Positions 35,128 through 44,243 of a DNA stretch of 64,000 bases are shown in pieces (the stretch's first letter is position 1; each line of letters opens with the position of its first letter). Below the pieces are notes generated by a model. That model made no database searches. It worked only from the letters and a program-made list of their open reading frames with translations, and was not told the DNA's origin. Where the stretch lies: positions 186,001 to 250,000 of the forward strand of contig NW_017962929.1 in the NCBI RefSeq assembly GCF_001661345.1, in the 5' to 3' direction. Both the position numbers and the translations under genes were made by a program. This DNA comes from Ascoidea rubescens DSM 1968. Its lineage: Eukaryota; Ascomycota; Saccharomycetes; Ascoideales; Ascoideaceae.

Positions 35128-35928
35128 GAGAGTGTTATTGATATTGTTATTTATTGAGAATAAAATCGAGACCTGGTCAAAATTATAGATCTGATTTTTA
35201 TCAAACTCTTTAATTTTAATTAAATCTTCGAAACGATAGATCCAGTTTGATAGATAGTAATCTTGAGGAGATAAATCTGAGGGAATTGAAAGACGGATTT
35301 GATCATTTAAAAAGAGGTTTTGATTTTGGACTTGGCTGTTGTAATCAATAATTTTTTGGGTTGATGTTGAAGAGGAAGTAGAAGAGGAGTTGGGAGAAGA
35401 TGAATGGTTGATGTCGTGATCTAAGGTTGGGAAATTGTTTGGAATAAAAGATTTTGATAGGTTTAAGGATTGGATTTTATTATTTTTAGTGAATTGTAGA
35501 TTTGGTTTTCTTGATATGAATCTGTGAACGTATTCAATAGTTGTGAAATGTTTTTCATCAGATAGTTTGTTTGGAACTGAGTATTTTTTTTTTGGTCTTT
35601 TATTTTCAGGTCTTTCAAGGATGATTTCATCATAAAGGTTTAAAAAAGCGTAAACGTCAGGGGGAGAGCCAATTTTTGACCAGCAAGAGATTCTATAAAC
35701 TAGGGAGTTTTCTTCATCTGGAGATAAGTTTTGTTGGGATACATGAGCAAGATGAAAGGGTTTTGTTTCGCCATTTTTACGTCTCAAGCAAGTTCTTCTG
35801 TTAACTTTAAATAGCTGTTCAACGAGTTGCCAAGTTGCATTTTTATTATTTTCTTTATATTCAATAGCTTTTTTGATTCTCTCTTCTTTTTCTAATTCCT
35901 GGTGAATCCTTTTAGGATTTTTAGGCAT
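32500..35928 (-). CDS. Transcription-factor-like protein domesticated from a pogo/Fot (DDE_1, CENP-B-type HTH) transposase
   Basis: An 1142-aa protein. The N-terminus reads like the psq plus Tc5/CENP-B DNA-binding pair of pogo-group transposases (EERIKKAIEYKENNKNATWQ, LSPDEENSLVYRISCWSKIG). A DDE_1-like domain follows: IYNFDQVSILFS for the first Asp, SFIECICSDGSSLYPSIII, STHSGFATPDSSHDWLVNHF, PLRLLICDSVNSASYISFKF for the second Asp, and IQPLDIDIYCILKSKANILI for the third. The usual DGHGSH is changed to DSVNSAS. Asn/Ser microsatellite blocks interrupt the catalytic domain, one of about 60 residues between the second and third Asp. A 400-residue Asn/Met/His-rich tail is added. No terminal inverted repeats are visible. 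S. cerevisiae Pdc2 has a comparable make-up. It is likely a host regulator, not an active transposase. Confidence 0.78.
33538..33663 (-). repeat. ATT/GTT microsatellite (poly-Asn) in transposase-derived gene
   Basis: An ATT run followed by GTT units and ATT again on the plus strand, read as Asn on the minus strand. Flanking sequence has higher-order repeats of Asn-Ile/Met units (about 33340-33530). Confidence 0.85.
35040..35127 (-). repeat. ATT/GTT microsatellite (poly-Asn) inside the DDE-like region
   Basis: ATTGTT units followed by pure ATT, about 29 Asn codons, inserted shortly after the first catalytic Asp. Confidence 0.85.
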
Positions 35929-36859
35929 TTTGTAATTTGTATTGTGTAGGTGATTTAAGTTTTGATAACAGAAAAAAAAAAGGGATAATGGATAATAGTA
36001 AGAATACTATTATGAAAAGAAGCGAGCAAAAGCTATGAGACAGTGTAGAGTATTGATAGGGTTTTTGCAAAAGATTGCAATGTAATGCAAAACCACGATA
36101 TTTATTATATGGTGATATTTATATAGTGATGCTGGAGTTGATATGGCGATCTACTGATATAGTAGTATGGGATGGAGATCTAGGATTACAGGCAAGAGGT
36201 ATAGTAATGTCCTAAAGATAAAGAGACAGGAATCAGGGTATTGGCGATTTTATAAAACCCTTGTATAAAGAGAACAAAAAAAGGAAATTAGGTATGAGAG
36301 AGTACGAGAGTATTATACGTGGGTTTAAGCTTCTATGAAGATTAAACTTAAGATTATGCGGTTTTTGAAATTAAAGAGTAGGACTGGGCCATGTAGGCGA
36401 ATAGCAGGTGGTGAAGAAGAAACAAGCAAGAAGTGGAAGTCTGTCTGTGAGCAATGCTGGGGATTGTGAAGGTTAAAAAGACCCTGGTGTCCTGGCAGAG
36501 ATGGTACTGTGAAGCTGGAGAAGCTGGAGAAGCTGGTCTTATTGTCCACAGATCCTATTGTTCAGTGTTGTAGAAGCTCCTGTGTGAGCCAGTGGGCTGG
36601 GAGTGACAGCGGCGCCAGATGGGGTAATCGAGCAAAAGCAGCGGGCCGGGTGCAAATAGGAGCATAGTGCGCGTGCTGCACGTGTGACAGAGCGAGCCAG
36701 CAGTGTGGTGCCAGGCAGCAGTGCGTGTGCAGTGCAACTGCAGGCAGTGGGGCCCAGTGGTGCGGAGAGCGAGCGCTCGGGCACGTGCAATCTGGTATAT
36801 AAACGGAAGAGAAGGAAGGCCTAACAGATAAAAATCCAAAGAACAAAGAAAGCAACACA
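35929..36859. promoter_or_regulatory. Divergent promoter region with GC island
   Basis: About 35929-36360 is AT-rich. About 36380-36850 is a strong GC island; line 36661-36720 is 38 of 60 G+C by hand count. It holds three 9-bp units GAAGCTGGA, GAAGCTGGA, GAAGCTGGT (36511-36537) and two CACGTG cores near 36689 and 36783. Overlapping frames of 83-101 codons on the minus strand are GC-driven and unrecognisable. Confidence 0.55.
36796..36803 (+). promoter_or_regulatory. TATA box of the UAS-UBX gene
   Basis: TATATAAA lies about 57 bp upstream of the ATG, at the edge of the GC island. It stands out as the only AT stretch there. Confidence 0.55.
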
Positions 36860-38611
36860 ATGGACACTCAGAATGGTGATGGTAGACATATTCGTGACGC
36901 AGATGCTCTTTTCCTGGCGTCTGTGGAGGAGGGCATCAACCTGTCAATTGAGCTGAAAAAGACATTGGTGTTGTTAATCACCGATGATCATGGAAGCAGT
37001 GGTGCTGGAGAGATTCGAGACGATTTAGGATGGGGTTTAAAATTGTTATTGCAAGACAATAACAAAACCATCAACCCAAGTTTTTATATAGATTCCGTTT
37101 TCTTGCAAATTGAAAACAACACTGCTGATTATAATAATTTCAAGCACTTCAGCCAAATAACTAACAATATTCAAAAAATCACATTTCCATCTATTTTTTT
37201 CATTAAAAATGGGAAATTATTGAATATATTTATCAAGAAAGAGAATCCTAGCGAGGAATATAATGAACAAGATGAGTTTAATAAAAGAGTTAATATGATT
37301 TACCGCTATAGCGATGTAATTAATAATAACAATAATAATAATAATAATAGTAATAATAATAATAACAATAACAATAATAACAATAACAATAATAACAAAA
37401 CTACTAACAAAACTATTAGTAAGAATACAAATACGAATAAAAATAAGAATAAAAATAAGAATAAAAATAAGAATAAGAATAGTAATAAAACTTTGAATAA
37501 AAATATCAAAAAAGATTATGACTATTGTATATTATCAATCAGACTATTAGACGGGCATACCATCAAAAATGAATTCAAGCCAGATGACACATTATTAAAC
37601 GTCCGGGGCTTTCTTGAAAATGAACTAATATATTATAATAATAATAACGGCAATATCAATAAACCGTTTGTCTTTTATCAACATTTAGAAAGAAAAACCT
37701 TATCAATCAGAGAAGAATCAATGACTTTGAAGGACTTGGATTTGCTACCTAGATCTGTATTAATTTTGAAACCAACAAATTCAAATAACTATTCAAACGC
37801 TTATAATAACAACAGCAACAATTATAATTACAATTATAACAATTCAATATTTGGTAAAATATCAAACGCCATCTGCTCGTTGTTTGGCTACAACACAAAT
37901 ACTGATGCAGATAGAATTATAAATACCGATATTGATGCTAATTCCAATCCCACTACTACCACTGGTACTGATAATAATAACAACAATAATAAAATTAATT
38001 TCGATGCTAATAATGATAACAATGATAATAATAACGAAAATAATAACGCTAGTAATGGTAGCATCACCACAGATAATATCAATACCACTGACACTCATAA
38101 TGACACTCATGATGACGCCCGCAACGACACTCATAATGATACACAAAATGAAAATAAAACTTCTACTAGCAGTGACAACACTAAAAATGAGGCAAAAGAC
38201 AAGAGAAGAAATGCAGCTATCACTTGCAACGTTCCCGATGACAAGATCAGCACAAACATAATCAACCGCCATCCCCATGCCCACGCCCACAACCACGCTC
38301 ACATCAAACACATGCCCAAGAAACCTGCTTTATCCAACACCAACAGCAGCAACGAGCTCCACGGCTCGAACATGTTCCATGGCAACTTGAATCTCTCGCA
38401 ATCGTCGCTCTTCTCCATTCCTACCTCTTCAGCACACAACCTCAGCACCGAGTTCACAATGCACTCGAACCTCTCGAACTCCAGGGTCCGCACCCTCAAC
38501 GACGATGCCGACGGAACCGGCACCAAAGATGCCTCCAGCACCAAGAAGGACGACGACAGAGTCACCTACAACGGCAACCAGTTGAATCTCCAGGACGATG
38601 GGAGGGACTAG
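36860..38611 (+). CDS. UAS/thioredoxin-like and UBX-domain protein (Ubx6/Ubx7-like Cdc48 cofactor)
   Basis: A probable Cdc48/p97 adaptor. The N-terminal block (DALFxASVEEGINxSIExKK, then TLVLLITDDHG) matches the UAS fold start of Ubx7/UBXN4-type proteins, followed by FPSIFFIKNGKLLNIFIKK. After an Asn/Lys microsatellite linker comes a UBX domain (SIRLLDGHTIKNEFKPDDTL, FYQHLERKTLSIREESMTLK, LDLLPRSVLILKP; about residues 222-308). The C-terminal ~260 residues are disordered, with a His-rich stretch (RHPHAHAHNHAHIKH). The three x positions in the N-terminal block are CTG codons (residues 19, 28, 32). They sit where relatives have polar or small residues, so Ser fits better than Leu. The last ~125 codons are sharply GC-richer. 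Confidence 0.75.
   Translation: MDTQNGDGRHIRDADALFLASVEEGINLSIELKKTLVLLITDDHGSSGAGEIRDDLGWGLKLLLQDNNKTINPSFYIDSVFLQIENNTADYNNFKHFSQITNNIQKITFPSIFFIKNGKLLNIFIKKENPSEEYNEQDEFNKRVNMIYRYSDVINNNNNNNNNSNNNNNNNNNNNNNNNKTTNKTISKNTNTNKNKNKNKNKNKNKNSNKTLNKNIKKDYDYCILSIRLLDGHTIKNEFKPDDTLLNVRGFLENELIYYNNNNGNINKPFVFYQHLERKTLSIREESMTLKDLDLLPRSVLILKPTNSNNYSNAYNNNSNNYNYNYNNSIFGKISNAICSLFGYNTNTDADRIINTDIDANSNPTTTTGTDNNNNNNKINFDANNDNNDNNNENNNASNGSITTDNINTTDTHNDTHDDARNDTHNDTQNENKTSTSSDNTKNEAKDKRRNAAITCNVPDDKISTNIINRHPHAHAHNHAHIKHMPKKPALSNTNSSNELHGSNMFHGNLNLSQSSLFSIPTSSAHNLSTEFTMHSNLSNSRVRTLNDDADGTGTKDASSTKKDDDRVTYNGNQLNLQDDGRD
37319..37398 (+). repeat. AAT/AAC microsatellite (poly-Asn)
   Basis: A mixed AAT/AAC run in frame with the UBX protein, followed by AAT-AAG (Asn-Lys) units to about 37490. 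Confidence 0.85.
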
Positions 38612-39334
38612 GCAGAGTCATGCCTGGGTAGGCGACTTGTGGAGTGTCCTGCCGCTCATCACCGTGGAGAGCATAATTCCAGTGCGGTGGTTGGAACCAC
38701 TGCTGGGGAGCAACAAGTGGGGGTCTGAGGCTGGGGCTGACTGAGGGCCGGCGGGCGGCGGCATGCGTGATTTGTATGCGCGTAGCGTTCCGCTTCAGCG
38801 CGAGACCCTCTGCAGATACGGCCAATCACAGCACGCGTTCAACAGCCTTCTTATACTATATAACCTTTCACAGTGTTTTTGTGTCTCCGTCACCTTGTTT
38901 CTCTGTCTGCTGTTTCTGCTGTTTCTGGTGCTTTTGCTGTAGCGTTTTTGCTGCTTGAACCTCTCTCCGTCTCCAGCTCTTCTCACTGCTCTTTTTACTG
39001 CCTCAATTGCCTTTTTTCTGCTGTCTCTGCTCCATTTCTGCTCTGTTCGCAGTGAGCAACTCACTTTTTGCAACTCAGAACTTATATAATACTCACTTTC
39101 ACTCCAATTCTTTTACGATTTTACTTTAAAATCTTCTCTAGTTGCTTATTATTGTTCAGTTTTTTTTGCTTTTTTTTTGCTTTTTGTTGGGGTTTTTACT
39201 AGTGCTTGATTCAATTTATTTCCTACCATTTTGTCGCTTCCACTCTTATCTACCTTATTAATTATATAATTAATTGTCTAATTGATTAATTGTCCAATTA
39301 ATTAATTACGGCTGGCCCAAGTTTTCATTCAAAA
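38612..39334. promoter_or_regulatory. Promoter of the Msn2/4-type gene, GC island in its first two thirds
   Basis: A GC-rich island runs from inside the preceding gene (about 38210) to about 39060. Three 9-bp units CTGCTGTTT, CTGCTGTTT, CTGGTGCTT lie at 38907-38933. The last 250 bp turn AT-rich, with TTAATTAATTA-type sequence (about 39255-39307) just before the ATG. No gene is recognised. Confidence 0.5.
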
Positions 39335-39685
39335 ATGTCAACTTCAATCAATATAAATGACACCCAGAACCAGAACCAAAATCATTACCAACATCAATAC
39401 CAATTGTTTTTAAATAGTAATAATAATAGTAACAATAATAACAATAATAATAACAATAATAATAACAATAATAATAACAATACTAGTATTACTAATATTA
39501 ATACTAATAACTTCAATAATAATATCAATACAAGTAATAACATTACTAATATAAATAACATAAATAATATAAGTAATCAAAATGACTTTTCTGACATTTT
39601 GCTCACTCAATCAAACAATAATCTAGATTTTAATAACAACAACAACAATAATAATAACAATAACAATAACAATAATAATAATCAC

Positions 39686-39779
<94 letters not shown>

Positions 39780-42082
39780 TCATTAATAACGACTGTAATA
39801 ATATCTTAAATGACACATCTTTCTTGACTGAAAACTTTAGCTTTAATGATTATGAGGACTATAATCAAAACCTATTCAACAACAAGTTTATCAATAACTC
39901 TAATACTAATATCAATGTCAATATCAACAGCAACAGAAACAGCATTGGCCTTACCGATTTCAATCAATACATGCAATTCAAAAATCAGTTTCAAGATTCT
40001 GATAATTTAGCAAACTTGAACAACTCTCATCTATTAAACAACATTAATTTTAACAACAGCTTCGCAAACAATGCCACTTCCAACAATATCAATAACATTA
40101 ACAACATCAGTAGTATTAGTAATACCAATAACTTTTATACAAATTCAAATTCAAATTCAAATTCAAATAACAACAATCTCTCAAATAATTCTCCAATTTC
40201 GTCAATCACTCTTGAATCGGAATTATCAATTTTTAGTCAAAACAATAACTACATCAATAAAAATGACATGCTATCCAATTTCAACAATTTAAAAATTGAT
40301 TCTCTATTTAACAACAACAACAGCAATAACAACACTGTTAATAACAACACAAATATCAATCCAAATATTAATATCAATAATAGCCAATTATTTGATAACA
40401 ATATTAAAACTATAAGTCCAAGTGTCTTTGAAGATTCAATTTATATCGACAATAACTACTATAATAACAACAATTATTACAACTACAATCTATCTCTAGA
40501 CGATTCAAACTTTAGTGATTATGACTACGATTGCAATGATTACAATGACAATGATAATGATAATGATAATGATAACTCAAACGACAACAACAGCAGCAAC
40601 AAAAATAAAAATAAAAATAAATGGATTGATGATAATTATAATTATATTGACTTGAAATTGGATAAAATTATGGAAAATCGTTCAATCGATGATTCAAATG
40701 ATTTCAATGAACTGAATGAATTGAATGAGCTGAACGAACTAAATGAGTTTACCAAAATGAATAATCAAGATAACCAGCTCATTTATACTGATTTCAATTC
40801 AGATTCAAATAAACCCGAAAATAAACTAAACCCCAACAATAAAAGTAAACCTAGATCAAAAAATTTAAAAGAAAGTATTGACAACAACAACAACAACAAC
40901 AACGATAATAATAATAACAATAATAATAATAATAATAATACTATTATTAATAACGACATTGACATTGAAAATATCAATGATAATGATATTGACGACAATG
41001 ATGTAGATCATGATAATGATGACACAAAATCTTATAAATCCAACAAATCTAACAAATCTATTAGATCCATCAAATCCAACAGATCTATCAAGTCAAGCAC
41101 TTCAATTAGTAACATAAATAACACAAAATATCATAATGATACTTTCAACTTTTCCAACAACTTGAAAATCGGGAAAAAGACTTCATTGACTTTCTTGAAA
41201 GAACGAAGAAATTCATTGCAATCGGGAATCAATTTCTCGGATGTCAACAATATTGATGCCAATAACAACAATAACAACAAATCCTTTAAAAAGAAGAAAT
41301 TGAGAAGAAAGAAAAGAACCAAATCAGAATCTAATCTAAACTTGAATAGAAATGATTTACCCTCAATTTTTTCAAAAAATACTCACATTAATACCGATTT
41401 GAACCCAAGTTTAAACTCTTCCATTTTAACAAATTCGAGCATTAATATTAACAGTACCAATAGCGCTAATAGCGCTAATACTACTAATACTAATACAAAT
41501 AGTACTGGTAATATCAATAGTTTTTCATCAACTGATAATGATGCAGGTAATCTTGCTGATACAGATAATGACAGTCTTCATCTTAATAAATCCTTTGAAA
41601 ACAATATTGGTAAAAATAACTTTATTAGTCCTAATGCTAATTTCAGTAATACCGGTGGTAATATTACTAGTGGTAGTATTACTAGCAGTGGTAATAATAA
41701 TAACACTAACGTTAATACTAATATTAAAACTAATAAAAATGGTAATAATCATTCTAATGAAAGTTTGCCCTCTAATACAGTCTCAAGACCAACCGAAAGA
41801 GTCAAACATCAGAGACATAAAAGCTTTAATATTACAATTAATAGCAAGACTATTGATATTTATGATATTAATGATATTTCAAGAAAATCCAAGAATGCTG
41901 AAAAACCATTCCAATGTATTTCTTGTGAATTTGGCTTTAGAAGACAGGAACACTTGAAACGACACTTTAGATCAGTCCATTCATCAGAAAGACCATTCCC
42001 ATGCAAATTTTGTGATAAAAAGTTTAGTAGAAGCGACAATTTAGCCCAGCATTTGAAGACTCACCAAAAAGCATTTCACTGA
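39335..42082 (+). CDS. MSN2: Msn2/Msn4-type C2H2 stress transcription factor, extremely Asn-rich
   Basis: The last 60 residues contain two C2H2 fingers closely matching Msn2/Msn4 ([49 protein letters not shown]). Msn2 and Msn4 use these fingers to bind stress-response elements (AGGGG) in genes such as TPS1, which lies 10 kb away here. The other 850 residues are dominated by Asn runs, Asp/Ser/Asn mixtures and a basic RRKKRTKSE patch. No Msn2 nuclear-export or PKA sites can be assigned with confidence, although RRNSLQS looks like a PKA-type site. MSN2 and MSN4 are paralogues, and the symbol denotes the family. A four-unit NEL repeat (about 40706-40741) uses CTG, TTG, CTG and CTA in turn. Confidence 0.8.
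39415..39482 (+). repeat. AAT/AAC/AGT microsatellite (poly-Asn, first block)
   Basis: An in-frame run near the N-terminus of the Msn2/4-type protein. Confidence 0.8.
39632..39779 (+). repeat. AAC/AAT microsatellite (poly-Asn, main block)
   Basis: About 49 codons of Asn with one His interruption. The 3' half is pure AAT and the 5' half is a mixed AAC/AAT tract, consistent with recent AAT expansion. Confidence 0.88.
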
Positions 42083-42827
42083 GTTATAAAGCTATTGCAA
42101 TTATTGCTGATAAATTATAATGAAATTTGTTTAACCACTGTTGCAAATTTCAAACTACAGTTTTTTTTTTATTTCTTTCTTTTTTGTATGATATCAATAG
42201 TATCATGATATCACATCTGGTTTTCAATTATTTTCATTTCTTTCTTTTTTTTTAATTATCTTTTGGATTTTACTATTATTGATTTTACTCTTACCAATTC
42301 AGCCTTTATTGATTTTACTTTTATTGTGTTTTTTGATTAATGTTTTTTTTTGATTATACTTTTGAACTACGTTTTTTTGAACTACGTTTTTTTGATTATG
42401 TTTTTTTTGATTATATTTTTTTGAATTAAAAGTGGATTATGATTTTTTGTTTTTTCATTTCTGTATAATTTTTTTCATATGTAACGCGACTTATGACTAA
42501 TAAACACCTGTGGAAGCTGCTTCTGCTATTTCTTCTTCCTGTGCTTCCTGTGCTGCATGCTCTTACCCGACCCTCGTAGCGGAGCTCGGAAACTCGTTCC
42601 GAGGGTTGCTGAGAATTGATCCATAGCTGCGGTACTTGTTTTTAGATCGAGATAATAGGCAAAAATCGATTGGTATAATAGCCAGGTATTATTCATTTCT
42701 ACCATCTTTCCCCAGCCCATTTGGACAGACATTGCCATAAATATTTGCAAGTTGCTCTCATATTCGCTTTAAGATTCATTTTCATAGCATTTGTTCAAAG
42801 AAAAGGATTGGAAAATAGGATATCACG
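42083..42827. promoter_or_regulatory. Msn2/4 gene 3' region and ERG9 promoter
   Basis: The 5' part is T-rich with repeats of TTTGAACTACG and TTTGATTATG (about 42360-42420). A GC-rich patch at about 42510-42620 carries the dyad entered separately, 220-260 bp before ERG9. No gene is recognised. Confidence 0.5.
42570..42606. promoter_or_regulatory. Nested inverted repeat in ERG9 promoter
   Basis: Inner arms are CTCGGAA (42585-42591) and TTCCGAG (42597-42603) around ACTCG. They include a CGG-N9-CCG arrangement of the type recognised by zinc-cluster factors. Outer arms are ACCCTCG (42570-42576) and CGAGGGT (42600-42606). Fungal ERG genes are controlled by zinc-cluster factors such as Upc2, but the usual TCGTATA core is not present. 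Confidence 0.45.
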
Positions 42828-44243
42828 ATGGGAAAACTTGGTGAGATTTTAGCACACCCATGCGAATTAATTTCGATGATTCATTTGAAGGCATTCAGGA
42901 AAAATGTACCAATTGATCTATCCAAGGAGTCTAAGGAGACCAAGCTATGCTATGACTTATTGAAGAAGACCTCGAGGTCTTTTGCATTGGTTGTTATCGA
43001 GCTACATCCTGAATTAAGAGATGCAGTTATGCTATTCTACCTCATCTTAAGGGCATTAGATACCGTTGAAGACGATATGACCATTGAACCTAAGATAAAG
43101 ATTCCGTTATTAAAGAGCTTTAGTGAAAAGTTGGAACTAACAGATTGGACATTTGATGGGAATTCTATTAAGGAAAAAGATCGCATTGTGTTAATTAACT
43201 TTGACTCAATTTTAAAAGTTTTTCATTCAAATATTAAAAGGAAGTATCAAGATGTCATCAAAAGAATCACGTACAAGATGGGGAATGGAATGGCAAGGTA
43301 TATTTTAGATGAAGAATTCAATTTAAATGGAGTTAAAACGGTTAAAGATTATGATTTATATTGTCATTATGTTGCAGGGTTAGTTGGTGAGGGATTGACC
43401 AATTTATTTGTATTAGCGAAATTTTCAAATCCGTTGTTAAATGATAAAATGGATTTGGCTGAATCAATGGGCTTGTTTTTACAAAAGACCAATATTATAA
43501 GAGATTTAGAAGAGGATCTAAGAGATGGTAGGTCATTCTATCCCAAGGAAATTTGGTCCAAATATTGTGATAAGTTACCAGATTTATTACTTGAAAAAAA
43601 TGTGGACAAATTATTAAATTGTACTTCAGATTTGATTTTAAATGCATTAGGGCATGTTATTGACGTATTGGATTTTCTCTCGTTGATTAATGAACAAAAC
43701 TGCTTTAATTTCTGCGCAATTCCGCAAGTGATGGCAATTGCAACCTTGGATTTACTTTATCAAAATAAAGAATTGCAAAAAAAAACTGTTAAAATTAGAA
43801 GAGGAACCACTTGTTATTTAATTTTGAAATCTCGAACATTAAAGGGAGTAACTGAAATTTTCAGCGGATATATCAAATCAATTCATCACAAATCCAAGCC
43901 GGATGATCCAAATTACCTTAAAATTGGAATTTTATGCGGTAAGATAGAACAATTTATTGAGTCGATGTACCCATTCAAGAATTTACCAAAAGAGTTGAGT
44001 GAGATCAATTACAAACCCACTGAAACAGCGATCTTCAGACAAGTGCAAGATAGAGATCCGTTGGATGTCAAAATGTTTAAAATCATTGAGCAAGAGGAGG
44101 CCAGCTTGAAATTGAGTTTGCTTGGAGTTGGCTTTTCGTTTTTAATTATTGGATATTTGATTTTTGGTGACATCGATGTTTGCAATACGTTTTCCAGCAC
44201 AGTTTCCAGCACAGTCTCAAAGATAATTCACCAAGAGCTATAG
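42828..44243 (+). CDS. ERG9: Squalene synthase (farnesyl-diphosphate farnesyltransferase)
   Basis: Condenses two farnesyl diphosphates to squalene via presqualene diphosphate, using NADPH; this is the first committed step of ergosterol synthesis at the ER. It is 471 aa (444 in S. cerevisiae). Aspartate-rich motifs are RALDTVEDDM (Asp 78-82) and IIRDLEEDLRDGRSFYP (about 222-238). Also present are SRSFALVVIELHPELRDAV, CHYVAGLVGEGLTNLF and a C-terminal hydrophobic anchor (LLGVGFSFLIIGYLIFG, about 434-450) followed by a short tail. The start MGKLGEIL agrees with the family. No in-frame CTG codons were found. Confidence 0.96.
   Translation: MGKLGEILAHPCELISMIHLKAFRKNVPIDLSKESKETKLCYDLLKKTSRSFALVVIELHPELRDAVMLFYLILRALDTVEDDMTIEPKIKIPLLKSFSEKLELTDWTFDGNSIKEKDRIVLINFDSILKVFHSNIKRKYQDVIKRITYKMGNGMARYILDEEFNLNGVKTVKDYDLYCHYVAGLVGEGLTNLFVLAKFSNPLLNDKMDLAESMGLFLQKTNIIRDLEEDLRDGRSFYPKEIWSKYCDKLPDLLLEKNVDKLLNCTSDLILNALGHVIDVLDFLSLINEQNCFNFCAIPQVMAIATLDLLYQNKELQKKTVKIRRGTTCYLILKSRTLKGVTEIFSGYIKSIHHKSKPDDPNYLKIGILCGKIEQFIESMYPFKNLPKELSEINYKPTETAIFRQVQDRDPLDVKMFKIIEQEEASLKLSLLGVGFSFLIIGYLIFGDIDVCNTFSSTVSSTVSKIIHQEL

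Noticed and set aside
32500-35928. Active DNA transposon
   Set aside because: No terminal inverted repeats or TA duplications were seen. The DGHGSH motif is replaced and the catalytic domain is interrupted by Asn blocks.
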